Assembly: GCF_014633365.1 (NCBI RefSeq) | Contig: NC_068338.1 | Coordinates: forward strand, 12,224,616-12,288,615 | DNA from: Diospyros lotus | Lineage: Eukaryota; Streptophyta; Magnoliopsida; Ericales; Ebenaceae | Direction of reading: 5' to 3' | Length of the DNA stretch: 64,000 nt | The notes under the pieces: generated by a model | Databases searched by the model: none | What the model was told of the DNA's origin: nothing | Seen by the model: only the letters and a program-made list of their open reading frames with translations | Shown: positions 25,501 to 36,884 of the stretch, one piece after another | How positions within the stretch are numbered: position 1 is the stretch's first letter | Layout of the letters: each line of letters opens with the position of its first letter | Position numbers and translations under genes: made by a program

Positions 25501-28500
25501 TTTGTATAGTAGTTGGTGTAGCAAAGAAAATGACCCAACCTTACATGCTCTTAGATTTTGTTGTGAATTTTGGGCAACTACCATGCAAAAGGCACAGATC
25601 TTTGTACCCCATGAACTTAAACCCTTCATACGGTGGGAATAAGGCAAGGGGCAGCATAGTTGTCAAAGGCACAAGGCACACTGAGGTGCAAATTAATGTT
25701 TAGGGCCTAGGTGCGAGGCACAAGGCAAAGAGTGAGCCTCAGGCACATGAGGCACACATTAATTCAAAATGCTTATAAAATACTCATACACTATTCTTTT
25801 CAACATGTACCCATCTATAAGGAGGTAGATGCAAACTCAAAATTATAAATGACAAATAACCAACCCCATAGTAACAACTAATACTATTGCAGAAAAACAA
25901 TTAGTTTACTTTGGAATTAGTCTCTTCTAACTGCAAAAAAAGATCCGAGGGAAGAAAATTATAGCACAACACAACGAAAAAAACAATTATAGGAAACAAC
26001 AAGTTTCTTCTAATTTCTTTTGCAATTAGGAGAGAGAAAAAATTACAGCAAAAACAGTTAAGCAATTAGTTTCTTTTGCAATTATTTTCTTTTAAATTGC
26101 AAGAGAAATTAGAAGAGAGAGAAAATATCAGTAGAGCACACAATGAAAACATTTGTTCTTTAGCAATTAGTTTCTTCTAAATTGCAACAGAAATTAGAAG
26201 AAAGACAAGAATTACAGTAGAACACACAGTGAAAAACAATATAGCAAAAAAATAGTTTCTTCTAAATTGCAAAAGAAATTAGAATGAAGCAGAACACAGA
26301 CATGATTAGTTCTCCAATGAGTGGGACATCCGGCAGACCTCCAACTTACACTGCTAGGTTTGCCTCACCAATATACAAGAATATGCAATCAAATGAATAA
26401 GAAATAAGATCTAAGATGACAAATGGACAAGAAATAGGATTTTAGTACACTTGTATATACAAGGCATGTGCCTGATGGGGTTGCGCTTTGCATGAGGCAC
26501 CCGTCTCGTGTGCCTAGGCAACGCATCAAGCATGGTGCTGCACCTCAACGGTGATAAGGCACACAGAGTTGCACCTTGCACCTAGGGGTGTGCCTTTGAC
26601 AACCATGGTGGACGGCCAAAGAAAAACTTAAATTTTAAAGCACTCCCCAAAATATTAAAAATAAACAAGAATCCCCACCACAGCTGTAAATCCAAATTCC
26701 AAAATTTACTTACAACAATATATTTATGGTAAAAGACTACCACAATATATGATAGGGAATGGGTTTGGCCCCTTCAAGGTGGTTTCTTTCTCCACATGCT
26801 AGTTTGTATATACTATATAGAAAAACAGATAATAGCACCACAACCTCTCAAGAGAATGAAATCAAAATAAAGTCCACCAAAACACACAATAGAGCATCCA
26901 CATCTAAAAACCACCACCAACTCCTCCCAAGAAATGCACCAAAATGCATCCTCCAATGAACCATCAATACCACTAAAAAAACTATCAAAATGCCCACTGT
27001 CCAAGCATCTGGAAAAACATATATTGACAGAGCCAATCTCACACTTTTCTATTCCATCAACTTGGAATCCCATGACAAGGGAAACTACCTACATAATTTA
27101 TTATACCCAAATGAACCCAACCATAAACCATAAAACTAGTAAATGCTTCTTACAGCTTCGGGTTCAAATTTCCATCTTTGCCTCATCATTCATGAATAGA
27201 AGCACATCTACCTTCACTCTCAAAATTGCTCCATTACCCTCTTTCCAGGCATTCAAACCCTTTGTGTTCTAAGTCATATTTTTAAGATTCACAAGAAAAG
27301 AAAATCAGATCTCTTTGTAAATCCCTGAATGCTACAATTTATAAGCTCCTTCCTATCTCGCACCTATTCCACATTTCTAGAAAGCACATTCTGAGAGTTC
27401 TGCCACCACCAGTAATAAAGAATAAGGAGTTAAATCCTCAAAGAACTCCTCCCCACCCCCCAACAAAAAAACAAAGAAAAAAAAAAAATCCAACTGCATT
27501 CTTTAAATGTGTAAGCCTCCCAAAAACCCAAGCCAGCTCCCTTCCCCCATTCCCAACCTATCCAAGTCCTATTCAACAAATCCCGTACTAGCTCACAGAT
27601 GGCCAAAGGAGAGCATGGAGTCAACTTACTACAGGTTTTCAACATTTTTATATATTAATATCATTGTTGATTGAATGATATCTTCATATCATATTAATGG
27701 CTATTCTATATGTTTAGTTCTTTTTGGTTACCATTTTCAAAAATGTTGTTAACAAAAAATTTATTATTTGTTGTCATATCCTTCTCATGTCCAAGATAGT
27801 TGCAGACCAACAATTCATGTCTACCTAGTGGAGTAAAGCTTATGATTGTTGTTTTGTATATCCTTGTCAAGTCCATATCCTTGTTTTTCAAAATTGTCAT
27901 ATCCATGTCCACAATTTCATTCGCCCTCTATTTCAATTGACAACAAGGACCAACCCAGACCACAGAAATAAAAATGAAAATAATAATAATAATGAAAAAC
28001 AAAAACTAGCCTTTCCTTCCCTAAAATGGGTAGAAAACAAGGAATGAAATACAGACATAAAACCATGTCGATCTCATAGATTGGTACTTTTCCATTAAAA
28101 ACACATAAGACCATATGCATCTCAGCTTGATATTTTCACATTAAAATCACAACTTAGAACCAGCATGCTTGCCATTTTTTGCTTATTTTCTGTGATCTTT
28201 GATATACTCTTATCAAATATCATCATCATGGACCAATTCTCAATCTCGACACAAACTACAAGTAAGAATCTGCTCAAAATTTTCCTCCACTGTATTTCAA
28301 AGAGGTAATTATCAAAAAAGAAAATATACTTCCACGAATTTCCTTTTCAACGTGCAACCTAGAATGGGAAGACATGATGTAATTGACAAATCTCTCTCCA
28401 CAAAAAGAAAATAAAACATTTTCATTCCTCACTCTACCTTTCTTCACAATGTTTGTTATTCCCTAGGCATAACATGCAATGAATTTTTCTAGGTTGCTGC

Positions 28501-30791
28501 TTGAGAGATAGCCGCACATTAATATAACCCTAGTGTCAAAATCAGGATAACTATTTTCTGGATCGAATCTTTTCAGAAAGGAATATTGAGTCTAAAAATT
28601 TTATGAGATAAGATGTCTAAAATATAAAAGAATAAATCTAAATTACATGGGAACATTGGGAAGAAGTAATAGAAATATCATGATAAACAAGGAATTATAT
28701 AAGCCAACACAAGCTGTACAGAAGAAGCTGACAACAAGAGAGAAGCAGCATGGAAGCTCCATAGACGAAGAAGAAGTCAAGAGGCAAAGCTCAAATATGC
28801 TTTAGATTGATCAAAATGAGTGCAATAAACCCATTTCTTTGAGTAATCTTTCAATTAGAGGAATTGTCCTTTCAGTCCTTCAGTGATCAAAAAGGATAAG
28901 GCAAAATCTTAACTTAAAAAGTGGCTAAAACTGGACCATGTAGGATTGGCTTCATCCAATTATCCAGCTCCAATCCAGCTGGATACTAAAGAATGCATTC
29001 CTCATGTAATTAGGAACAGTTCTTTGAAAATAGATAGCAGGAACTTAAAATCCTACGATCCAAATTGTATTTTGACAACCATGAATATAATAGACCAATT
29101 GTATACGGGGTGAACGAATTTGGCTAGAGTGCTCAAGTTTCAAATTCAGGTCAGCTTTCTTTCCCAGCTCTGATAGTCTAGCAAGTAATGTGTGCAACTG
29201 TGAGTTTATATTGCAGCCAGCTTCTTCTGGACAATAAATAGTATAGCAAGTAATCAACACATCAGTAATCTCACAAAATCAAGCAGTTCTTCCCAATAGT
29301 CCTCATTATCATGTTTAAATGAAGTGCATGACCTGTATCACAACTTTAGAGACACCCAATTCATTAGTCCAAATCACACTACTTTTAGGTGCAATGATTG
29401 TACAGAGAATTTTTTCTTACAATCTGTATAAACATTAACAATAGTATAAATAGCATTGAAAGTACTTATTTTAGATGAGTTAGGATTTGAACCTGAAAAA
29501 CTTTGTGCAAGGCTTGGATTTGCTGCCTATACCAGTAGGAAAGAACTCCATGTCTGTTGCAGAACATTAATTATCTTTCTCAGTTAAAATTCCAGTAAGT
29601 TTTTAATCTTGGAATTTGCATAATATCCATGGGCCACCTTAGCGATATTTTTATCACTATCAACATGACTCTTCCATATTAAAGACATCCAATATATATA
29701 TATATACACACACTTATTTGAAGCAACATAGAAGACCTACCATTAACAAAGGTCTATTACATTCAGTAAAATAGTTCTAGGAGAGCTCCACTGCGGATCT
29801 CAATGCATTATTATTTGACAGATCAATTTTATAATTCGACAAGTACATAATAAGTCTTCAATTGTTCTCAGAAATGACCTAACCACACTTAAATTCTTAA
29901 TTGTTTCAAGGACGAAAAGAAAATAAAATTCCAAATTAATTATTTTTTTTTCTTCCAAGAGAAATAACATAAATCAGAAATAGATTATTCTAATTATCTT
30001 TTTGTCCCAAAGTTAACAAAACTCACCGAGACATTGGGGAAAAAAGTTTAGGCATTTTGAGATCCAGTTATCAACTATTCTATGCATATCCTTTTGAAAT
30101 ATTTACTTTGGACCTTTTGTATATAGACCAAGACAAACAGATCGAAGTCCTGAACGAAATATTGATAACAAACCCACAATTTCCCTAAGGCACAATCTTA
30201 ATGAAAATGCCACCATAATAGACTATGCAAATTATTTAACAAACCGGCATGAAAGGAACAAACGACTAAAATCAGCAATCAACAAAAAAGAGCAGCTTAA
30301 AACAAACAAAACACCCAACACTCATTTCCAACATAAACAGAACTGTAATTAAGAGTGTGAGTGACAGTCGCCAGATAGGAACGCTACCAGCAGCTAGAAA
30401 AACTCAGCAGAACTAGCAAACGATTATAAAGAAGCAACAAGGCCTAAACCAGAGCGACCAGATGCCGAATCTCTAAAATCCTTCATGCCAGAGACAGGTT
30501 CAAATTTAATTCGGAAAAAAAAATACTCAAAGAGAAGTACAAAGATCAAGAGTCGTGAAAAACACTCAAAAAAATGTAACAAGACTAAGAGACATCTATA
30601 TGGACATCACAAACAGCCCAAACAAGTATTCAAGAAATGAGTGCACATCAGATACGCCGAGAAATTTAGGCAAACAGAGTGAGAAAAGGGCAATGTAAAA
30701 AGGGAGTACCTTGCTTCGATTTCTTGAAACCCGCATTGCCGTTGAAAGCAGCGTCTGGCCTCCCTCTCTTTCGAGCAGCTCCGAACTCCAT
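15758..30791 (-). CDS. KHZ1/2-like: KH domain CCCH zinc-finger RNA-binding protein
   Basis: Three coding exons, complement of 30791-30710, 29553-29493 and 16511-15758, give 298 residues. Both introns are GT-AG and phases agree (G|AC, then AG|T). The protein has a basic N-terminus (MEFGAARKRG) and three CCCH fingers: C43/C52/C58/H62, C107/C116/C122/H126, and C270/C278/C284/H288, with spacing x8-x5-x3, x8-x5-x3 and x7-x5-x3. One KH domain spans ~173-240 with an intact GKSG loop (189-192). Length and order match Arabidopsis At3g12130 and At5g06770, reported as KHZ1 and KHZ2, RNA-binding proteins linked to flowering and senescence. Nuclear RNA binding is inferred from the family. No stop or frameshift is seen. 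Intron 2 (12,981 bp) is very long and full of TEs, and its donor (AG|GTTCAA) is weak. It is the only intact host gene in the window. Confidence 0.92.
17034..17153 (+). mobile_element. 5'-truncated tRNA-derived SINE, 17-bp TSD
   Basis: The 120-bp body is flanked by perfect copies of AAAAGGGAGAACTCATT (17017-17033 and 17154-17170). It contains GGTTCGAATCC at ~17051, a match to the RNA polymerase III B box of tRNA genes. The A box is absent, so the copy is 5'-truncated. It ends GGGGGCGTAATCCC, with no long tail. The family is not identified. Confidence 0.85.
17528..17792. mobile_element. Foldback MITE (Mutator-type), 9-bp TSD
   Basis: The element is 265 bp, flanked by TTTATTAAA on both sides (17519-17527 and 17793-17801). 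Its terminal inverted repeats begin GGGAAATGCTATACCC and are identical over 38 bases, then continue imperfectly. The inner parts also pair, so the whole element could fold into one hairpin. A 9-bp duplication points to the Mutator superfamily. It has no coding capacity. Confidence 0.9.
18212..18693. mobile_element. Tourist-like MITE (PIF/Harbinger type), probable
   Basis: The element is 482 bp between TAA trinucleotides (18209-18211 and 18694-18696). The right end reads GGCAAACAGGCC before TAA; its complement GGCCTGTTTGCC is typical of Tourist-like ends. The left end GTGCTCATTTGG matches it imperfectly. Internal copies of AAAAGCACTTCTGTAA in both orientations support a palindromic element. 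The imperfect termini leave some doubt. Confidence 0.6.
20194..20410 (+). repeat. Pyrimidine-rich tract within intron 2
   Basis: About 200 bases are strongly T/C-biased on the plus strand (purine-rich in the host transcript), built from TTTCTC and CCTCT units. The open frames here (20194-20442 plus, 20238-20552 minus) come from the bias and are not genes. Confidence 0.7.
20989..21346 (-). mobile_element. Copia-type solo LTR, 358 bp, TSD CCTAT
   Basis: The segment starts TGATGCAGTAAG and ends CCCTATCA. It is flanked by CCTAT at 20984-20988 and 21347-21351. Read on the minus strand it runs TGATAGGG...TGCATCA, with a TATA box (GCCTATAAATAAGG) at ~21143-21130. Small size and sequence style suggest copia, but there is no internal region to prove it. 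A run of 12 G's lies at 21057-21068. Confidence 0.85.
23542..23655 (-). mobile_element. SINE 3' fragment with (GTT)n tail, 16-bp TSD
   Basis: The 114-bp body is flanked by ACTGCTTACACAGGGT (23526-23541 and 23656-23671). On the minus strand it contains GTAGCCGACTCCACAGTGGG and ends in GTTGTTGTTGTT. That 3' end is widespread in plant SINEs of the Au-related kind. It lacks the tRNA-like head, so it is 5'-truncated. Confidence 0.85.
24368..24536. repeat. Tandem duplication, ~94-bp unit
   Basis: Two neighbouring copies share 'aacc.agt.cat.ccatacca.ggta.gtccaaaag' and 'ccagatcagtt.agttca', with a handful of differences. The duplication lies within intron 2 and is not coding. Confidence 0.7.
25659..26603. 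mobile_element. TIR-bounded repeat, probable DNA transposon relic
   Basis: A perfect 14-base inverted pair GTTGTCAAAGGCAC marks the two ends (25659-25672 and 26603-26590). Both ends then carry GGCACA and AGGTGC-rich sequence. The middle (25900-26300) consists of 90-110 base degenerate repeats containing AGCAATTAGTTTCTTCTAA and AATTGCAA. There is no clear TSD and no open frame. The ends resemble a common plant non-autonomous DNA element, but I cannot fix the superfamily. Confidence 0.55.
29493..29553 (-). CDS. KHZ1/2-like: Host gene exon 2 (61 bp)
   Basis: The exon lies between acceptor GCAACAG and donor AG|GTTCAA. It encodes residues 28-48 (DMEFFPTGIGSKSKPCTKFF plus part of a Ser), which hold the first Cys of finger 1. 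It was found by looking for the family's conserved KPC-KFF lead-in; frame and phase fit both neighbours exactly. Confidence 0.92.
29554..30709 (-). other. Intron 1 of host gene, 1,156 bp
   Basis: Donor GTACTCCC at 30709, acceptor TGCAACAG at 29554. AT-rich sequence with a TATATA/CACA microsatellite at ~29695 and no TE with clear ends. Confidence 0.85.
30710..30791 (-). CDS. KHZ1/2-like: Host gene exon 1 with start codon
   Basis: ATG at 30791-30789 opens MEFGAARKRGRPDAAFNG, the expected basic start of this family, and ends in AAGCAAG before the GTACTC donor. It encodes residues 1-27 and the first base of codon 28. The longer minus-strand open frame through this region (30607-31008) is in another frame and starts in the 5' UTR. 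Confidence 0.92.
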
Positions 30792-31130
30792 TGAAACCAG
30801 CGAAGAGATCGAGTTTAGGTAGGGAAAAGGCGAGCCGCGGAGAAGGACTAGAGAAAGAACAATCGATAATATCCGCCCGAGAGAACGTAGAGACCCCTCG
30901 AGAGAGGTAGCAGATGGATCGAATTTGAGAGAGATCTAGGGTTCTAAGAAGAAAGAGGGAAAGAGAGAGAGATATCGAGAGAGAGAGAGAGAGCGAGCGA
31001 GTGAACAAACAAATGCGGGTCCAGTTTCCAAAAGCTAGCTAGATTTTACGTGCTACGTGGAGTGACGTAAGCTTCTGTCTACTTGGACGATTCGGAACCG
31101 TCCGATTCCAGACCCCATATACCTCTAAAT
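30792..31130 (-). promoter_or_regulatory. 5' UTR and core promoter region of host gene
   Basis: The minus strand carries a CT-repeat tract (30958-30997) and a telo-box-like AGAACCCTAGATC at ~30945-30933, both common in plant 5' leaders. Further upstream is unremarkable AT-rich DNA. A GGTATATGG box at ~31118 is a weak TATA candidate. The transcription start is not known. Confidence 0.5.
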
Positions 31131-32679
31131 TTTCATATTTCTTTCTTCAAACGGATATTTTTAATACATTAGGTAATATATTGAATTTTTAATGAATACT
31201 TTTAATTATATTGTGATTGAATAATATATATTCATCAACATTCATACCGTTAACTTACCCCCCCAAAAAAATATATATTCATACCGTTAAATTTATATAA
31301 AAGTAAGCATTTATTATTTATAATATTTATCTACGAAGTAGAGAAAAATAATTAAAATAAAAAATTAGGTACCATATGTTGGACAAAAACAAATATGCAA
31401 ACATTACTGTAAGTTTAGTAGCCCTTCTTAGACTTCAATAAACAAATCTGACATTGCAAATTCAGTCAATTGAAAGAAAAATCAAAAGCTACGAAAATAG
31501 AATAGGACAATGAAACGATAAAAAATTAATGTTCATATACTTGAAATTACATGTATTGTTGTCAAAATACAACAATTAAAATTTATACCATGAGAATGCT
31601 TTGGTCACAATAGAGCGATGCAATCAACCATCGGATGTCCGCTTGTGGGATAAATGTATAGGTATTTCCACTGTCTAGGAAAAGTAGATACACAAGAGGC
31701 TACTTACCAAGTAAAATGAACGACGGGCTCTCGACTAGATTGAAGAGCTGGCAACCAAATAAAGTGAAAGACTAGCTACCAGGTAGATTAGAGAGCTCTA
31801 GCTACCGGATAGATTGAATTTACGAATTATTCCATATTTTTTAAAAAGTAGTATACGTGCATTTATTTGAAAGGTTTGGAATAATACATGATTTTTAAGA
31901 TTAAAAAGTTTAAAACAAACATAAATGAATTTTTCAAATATTCAATTGAAAAAATTCGTTGACAATTCGTTTCTGTGTTACATTGCTTGTAGCCTTGTAC
32001 GCAATCATGATCATGTTGCGCCTCTACCTATGCAACCAACCCACCTATAGACCTGCTCTCTCAATTGTCTCTTCAAGTTCAATTTCTTTTTAATTTGGCT
32101 TCTCCAAGGAGCTATTCACGTTCGCCAGCCAAAGTGAATTTTCTTTTCAATTTGGCTTCTCTAAGAAGCTATTCTCATTGCTGTGAATCGCTGGCCACAT
32201 TTCCTTTCAGAGTTTTTGTTTTTGGCGACTTTGTTCCCACATTTCCCTCTAGAGTTTTTGTTTTTGGCGACTTTGTTCCCACTCCTCAATCCTCATCGAG
32301 TTCTCTTTGTTTCTCGTTTTCTCACTCTCTCTCTCTCACACACACACACCAGAAAGCTCTTTTCCATCTCTCCGTTCGTGGATTGCTTCATTTTATTCCT
32401 TCTTTTGTGCTCTTCTCAACATTTCTTAAAGTGATTTTTCTGTATTAATTCTTTATCTTTATCTTTGTCTTTATATGCACAAAAGATTATTCAAGGCTTA
32501 TTTTGTTACATTTTTTTAAAAAGTAATTTTTAGTTTGAAAATCAAATAATGTAAAATGACACATTTGAAGAATTGATTTTTGAAATTGTTTCTAAAATTA
32601 AAAATTTAAAAATACCTTCTTTAACAAACAACAAAAAAGAGTATATATACACACATAAGCAGTTGTAAAAGTTATGAAC
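31131..32679. other. Intergenic spacer with small tandem repeats
   Basis: This is AT-rich spacer. At 32075-32170 a 'tttggcttctc.aa..agctattc' unit occurs twice. At 32205-32281 the unit AGAGTTTTTGTTTTTGGCGA occurs twice with its flank. (CT)n(CA)n follows at 32325-32350. The 127-residue plus frame at 32065-32448 spans these repeats and has no domain. The stretch ends at the left TSD of the LINE. Confidence 0.5.
32667..32679 (+). repeat. LINE target-site duplication, left copy
   Basis: AAAAGTTATGAAC here is repeated at 48636-48648. The last nine bases are unambiguous; the A's could also belong to the poly(A) tail on the right. Confidence 0.85.
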
Positions 32680-33544
32680 ACCAAGGAGAGGATTTCCTTT
32701 ACCCAAGTTCTGGTTGAGATTGTCCCTACGAAGAAGCTTACCCGATCTGTTGAAATTCATATGCCATCTGGGAAAATCAAACAACAGAAGGTGTTGTATG
32801 AGAACGAACTAAAATTTTGCCCCATGTGTAAGGTGTTGGGTCACTCTGCTTTGGGATGCAAAAGAAATTCCAACTCGAGGTCGGGCCCGACTTCATCTGT
32901 CCCAAAGGTGAGCTTGGCTAAGCAAAAGAGAAAGATCTTGGCCCCTGTTCCGCCCTCAGCTGCTCCTAAGGGTGAGAAAGAGATCTTGGCTCCCTCTTCG
33001 GCCCTTAAGGGGAGTATGGACCCTCTTCCCTCTCTCGGAAGGCCCTAATGATATTCTCCCAGAAGGTTCTAAAGTTGTTTTTGCTAAGGATGTTTATGAG
33101 AATATTGATGCAAAGGCTGCTGATGCTGATATAGTGGGGGACAAGATTTCAGGGGATCTCGTGAGCATCCAGGCTGTTGGCTCATCTTCTTAGGACTATT
33201 CAAGAGGGGCAGAGCCGGAAGGTCCTTTCCAGCTGGTTAAAAACATGAAGAAAATAGGTAGTAAGCAATTAGATGAGTTAATAGGCCAGCAAGTGGATGG
33301 TAAGAAGATTCTTGCTAATGCAGGGGACCTTAAGTTAAAGGATCCTAAGAGGGGCAGTAAGCAGCATGATGTCCCACAGATGTGTGAAGCTGAATGTTCG
33401 ATGGACCAATTAAAAGGGATGTTTGGACAGCAAAACAAAGGCAAAGCTAGGGACCCTAAGCCGAAGGTTCCTAATGCATCGAATGATGAAACTCATTCTA
33501 ATCTCGTAGGGATGAAGGGCCAAGCCTTTCCTATCCAATCATGA
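32680..33544 (+). pseudogene. LINE ORF1, C-terminal part
   Basis: The reading begins inside the ORF (RISFTQVLVEIVPTKKLTRS) and contains a zinc knuckle CPMCKVLGHSALGC (C-x2-C-x4-H-x4-C), as in ORF1 nucleic-acid-binding proteins of plant L1 elements. A frameshift near 33000-33048 and a stop at ~33191 break it. The last part (33245-33544) is rich in K, D and Q. Its stop codon overlaps the ORF2 start as ATGA at 33541. The N-terminal region is missing through truncation. Confidence 0.8.
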
Positions 33545-34557
33545 AGATCGATTGTTGGAATATTAGGGGTTTCATTAGACCCCTGAAACAAAATGGGGTA
33601 TCCCATCTCATGCAGCATCACTTTATTGATGTAATGTGTGTTCTTGAAACAAGGATTGATCAATCCAAGCTTTCTTTCATTATGTGGACTAAGTTCAATG
33701 GCTAGCAGAATATTAATAATTTTCATACCCACAAAGCAGGCATAATTCTCATCTTTGGGATCATAGAAAAGTTCACATTAAGCCAATTGAAATTTCCCCC
33801 CAGGTTGTCCACTACTTAGCTAAATGCAAGGTATCATCTTTTACCTTTCATCTTAACTTTGTTTATGCTTTCCACTCTATTATGGGCAGGAGACCACTTT
33901 GGTACAATCTAATGGAGTTAGGCTCCCGGTGTTCAGGCCCCTGGTTGTTATTAGGAGATTTCAATAGCGTCCATAGGCCTGAGGAGAAATGCAACGTCCT
34001 TGATGTTTCGACCTATGAAATTTATGATTTTTATGATTGTTGTGCTGTAGTGGGGCTTTCTGACCTACCTTTAGTGGGCTATTTTTTCACTTGGTCTAAT
34101 AACTCGATTATGTCTAAGCTAGACCAAGTCATGGCTAATAATCCTTAGGTGATGGAGGGGCTATTCAGTCAGGCCAATTTCTTTTCTTCAAGGTGTCTCT
34201 TTGATCATTCTCCGAGTATTGTATCCATCTTCCAGCCTAAAAGGCTGAGGAGAAAGTCTTTTAAGTTTTATAATATGTGGGCTAATCATGAAGACTTTTG
34301 TAGCTTTGTTAGTGCAGAATGGTAACAACCTGCTAAGGGCACGCCCTAGTATGCCCTTTGTATTAAATTAAAGCATCTCAATCTCTCGCTTAGAAAGCTC
34401 AATGATCTTAATTTCTCTCACATCTCAGCTAGAGCAAAAAAGGTTAGCCAAGACCTTAAAGATACCCAGCTCCTCTTGCAAGTCCAGCCCAATAATGAGG
34501 ATCTCCAACTCAAGGTTGCTTCCTTAAGGAAAAAGGCCATGTTTTTTAAAGAGGCAG
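33541..34557 (+). pseudogene. LINE ORF2 endonuclease part
   Basis: ORF2 opens at 33541 with MKIDCWNIRGF, followed by VCVLETR (catalytic Glu), then GDFNSV at ~33955 and SNNSIMSKLDQV near 34100. These are the ordered motifs of the APE-type endonuclease that nicks the target. Stops at ~33700, ~33820 and 34149 and at least one frameshift disable it. After ~34200 it continues as the linker before the reverse transcriptase, until the gypsy element begins at 34558. Confidence 0.85.
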
Positions 34558-36884
34558 TGTAATACCAAGAAACTTTGGGTTGCCTTTGGAATTGGAATTG
34601 GGAAGAAAATGCAAAGTTTCATGGGAATCAGGATCAAAATAGCTCGAGAAAATGACGGAATCAACTAAAGGGAAGGCCTAGTAACTTAGATACCTAAGGA
34701 AATAGGTATGTTCCTAACAAGCACCTCGATGCATGATTTTTAGCATCAAAAGAAGTCGGATTAGAAATAGTATTCAGTACAATCATAATTTAAGCTAAAA
34801 AACTGAATTGACGTAAGGAATTTTTGGGAAGTCAATAGAACCCTTAACTGAGTAAAATTTTGTATGAGAAACAACCCTTAAGTGGTTTCGGGTTGAAATG
34901 AAAGGATTTACAATCAAATTGGCTATTCGGGCCAAAGTGTAATTTCTTAAAAATACCCCCAAAGAGGTCAAAATGATGTAATGTCTAAATTTTCAAGGTG
35001 GGGATGAGAAACTTAGAACTTAAGGGTCTCAATGGAAGTTTTGGAAAGTTTAGGGGCTATTTGAAAATGGCAGAAATGAAATTTTAAAAAGTTAGAGGGG
35101 CAAAAGTGGAATTTTAGAAAAACTAGCAGTGTGAACACTGCCAGTCGTCGGTTGCCTCTCCTATCATTGATTTTTTCCGGTGAAGGGTTCGAGAAAGGGC
35201 TCTAGAGGGTCAAGGCTAGGGTAGGATGCTTTGGGAGCTGTCCTTAGGCCGAGAATCAACCACGTTGTCGTCAGTTTGTTTACGAAAATCTAGCCATGTC
35301 TTGGCCTGAGAATCGAGGCATTGGGAGGTCATTTTCAGAGCTTTAATCATGGATTTAGGTCGATCAAAGGGACGTAAGGCCATTAATGACCAAGGATTAG
35401 CAGGATTGGACGTGTTAAGGCTCGGTTTTGGCTATAAATAAGGGTCGAAGGGGCAAAGGGTTTCTGAAAATCAAAACTCAAATTTCTTTTGTTTTGGGTT
35501 GAATCGAGAGCAAGGGATGGCTTTTGCTCCTTGAAGGTTGAGAAGTATTTATAAAGGATTTGGAGAGCTCTTGCATAGGTTTGGTGAGGTTTCGAAGATC
35601 GCAGGAAAAACGAGGCGAATGCATTGGCCGAGAGTTTAAACCTTTGGTTAGACCACTTCCAACCATCTTTTCAAGCATCCAAGCCCACCATCTTGATTGA
35701 CTGAAGGAGTAGAATAAGCTAGGAGAAGAAACCAACATCGTCGGTGTGCTAGAATTGGAGAAAATGACTAATGTGTGAGATGTAAGTGCCAGTCCTCACT
35801 CGCAGCACAAGTGCTAGGGGCGTGGCTTTGAGGTTTTTTTTGTAGTTTTTTTAATATTCTTAAAAATTATTTTAGCAATTTCAGTGCAAAAATATTTAGA
35901 ATAATGATTGAGTAGGTATTTATTTTGAATTTTTCGAAGGGAAAGATAAGAAGAAAATATTGAAAATGTAAAGAAATTATGAAAAAATAGAGTTGATATT
36001 TATTTAAACAAATATGATGAATAGGATGCTTTGTGGCTCAAGATTTGAGTGTTTGTGCGACTTTTGAGGCTTGGTGGCTGCACTCCCACCCTGCAATTAA
36101 AACACAAAACAAAACACAATAAAAATTTTATATTTTTTTCTTTATTTAGGTGAGAGGTTTATACTCGTCAGTGTACGAGTGCAGTTGTAGTCCAAATTTA
36201 AATTTATATTTTCTGAATGAGTCCAGGTCGTCCACTGAGAGATTTATTTATGGCAAAATAAAAAGAATGTCACACACAAGTACACACGCATTTGGACAAA
36301 TTGGCAACAAAGTTTTTTTATAGTTTTTTTAAACAACAGATACTAGGAAATAATTTAAGGCAGTAATTGAAATAAATAATTAAAGTGAGAATATAAAATT
36401 AGATAGTACTTGAGTTAAGACAATTTCAGTGCCAACCCGTTGATTCCCAAATTTTAACAGATAAGGTTAGTAACATTAATTTAATTTCAGATATGAGGGT
36501 TTGTTATTAAATGCAATTAGAGATGATGATAGTTCTAGGTTAAGCAATCCCCATACATGATATGCGGGATTCTAATTTAAACAACTACCATAAATTCAAT
36601 TGCAATTAATACACAAAACAACTAAGTTAATCATCCGGGTTTGGGTATGATAGCGTTTCCAGTTCTAGTAACTCTCATGCGTGACATGAAAGCTCTAAGT
36701 TAGGCTTACGCTCCAATCCAAACCTAGTGATTTCTCAATAATTAAAACACACTCATACTGAAATTTAAATTAATGTTACTCATTTAAAGCGTAGCTTTCT
36801 TTGGGAATCATTGGCGTTGGACACTGTCCTTGCCTTAACCCAAGATTAGATTTAGCTACTCATTTCCATTAATTAATTGACAGG

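Larger units (their letters stand above)
16512..29492 (-). other. Intron 2 of host gene, 12,981 bp, TE-rich
   Basis: The intron runs from donor GTTCAA (29492) to acceptor TATGCAG (16512). It contains the SINEs at 17034-17153 and 23542-23655, MITEs at 17528-17792 and 18212-18693, a copia-type solo LTR at 20989-21346, a TIR-bounded repeat at 25659-26603 and several simple repeats. The remaining sequence (for example 18700-20190, 21350-23520, 23700-25650 and 26610-29490) is AT-rich and shows no exon-like frame, RNA gene or named TE that I can support. Confidence 0.85.

Noticed and set aside
16512..29492. Two separate genes instead of one with a 13-kb intron
   Set aside because: Exon 2 supplies the first Cys of finger 1 and exon 3 the other three ligands, and the codon phase fits exactly.
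30607..31008. 133-residue minus frame overlapping exon 1
   Set aside because: It begins in the CT-repeat leader and is out of frame with the conserved MEFGAARKRG start.
32065..32448. 127-residue plus frame before the LINE
   Set aside because: It is built from two tandem duplications and CT/CA repeats, with no domain.
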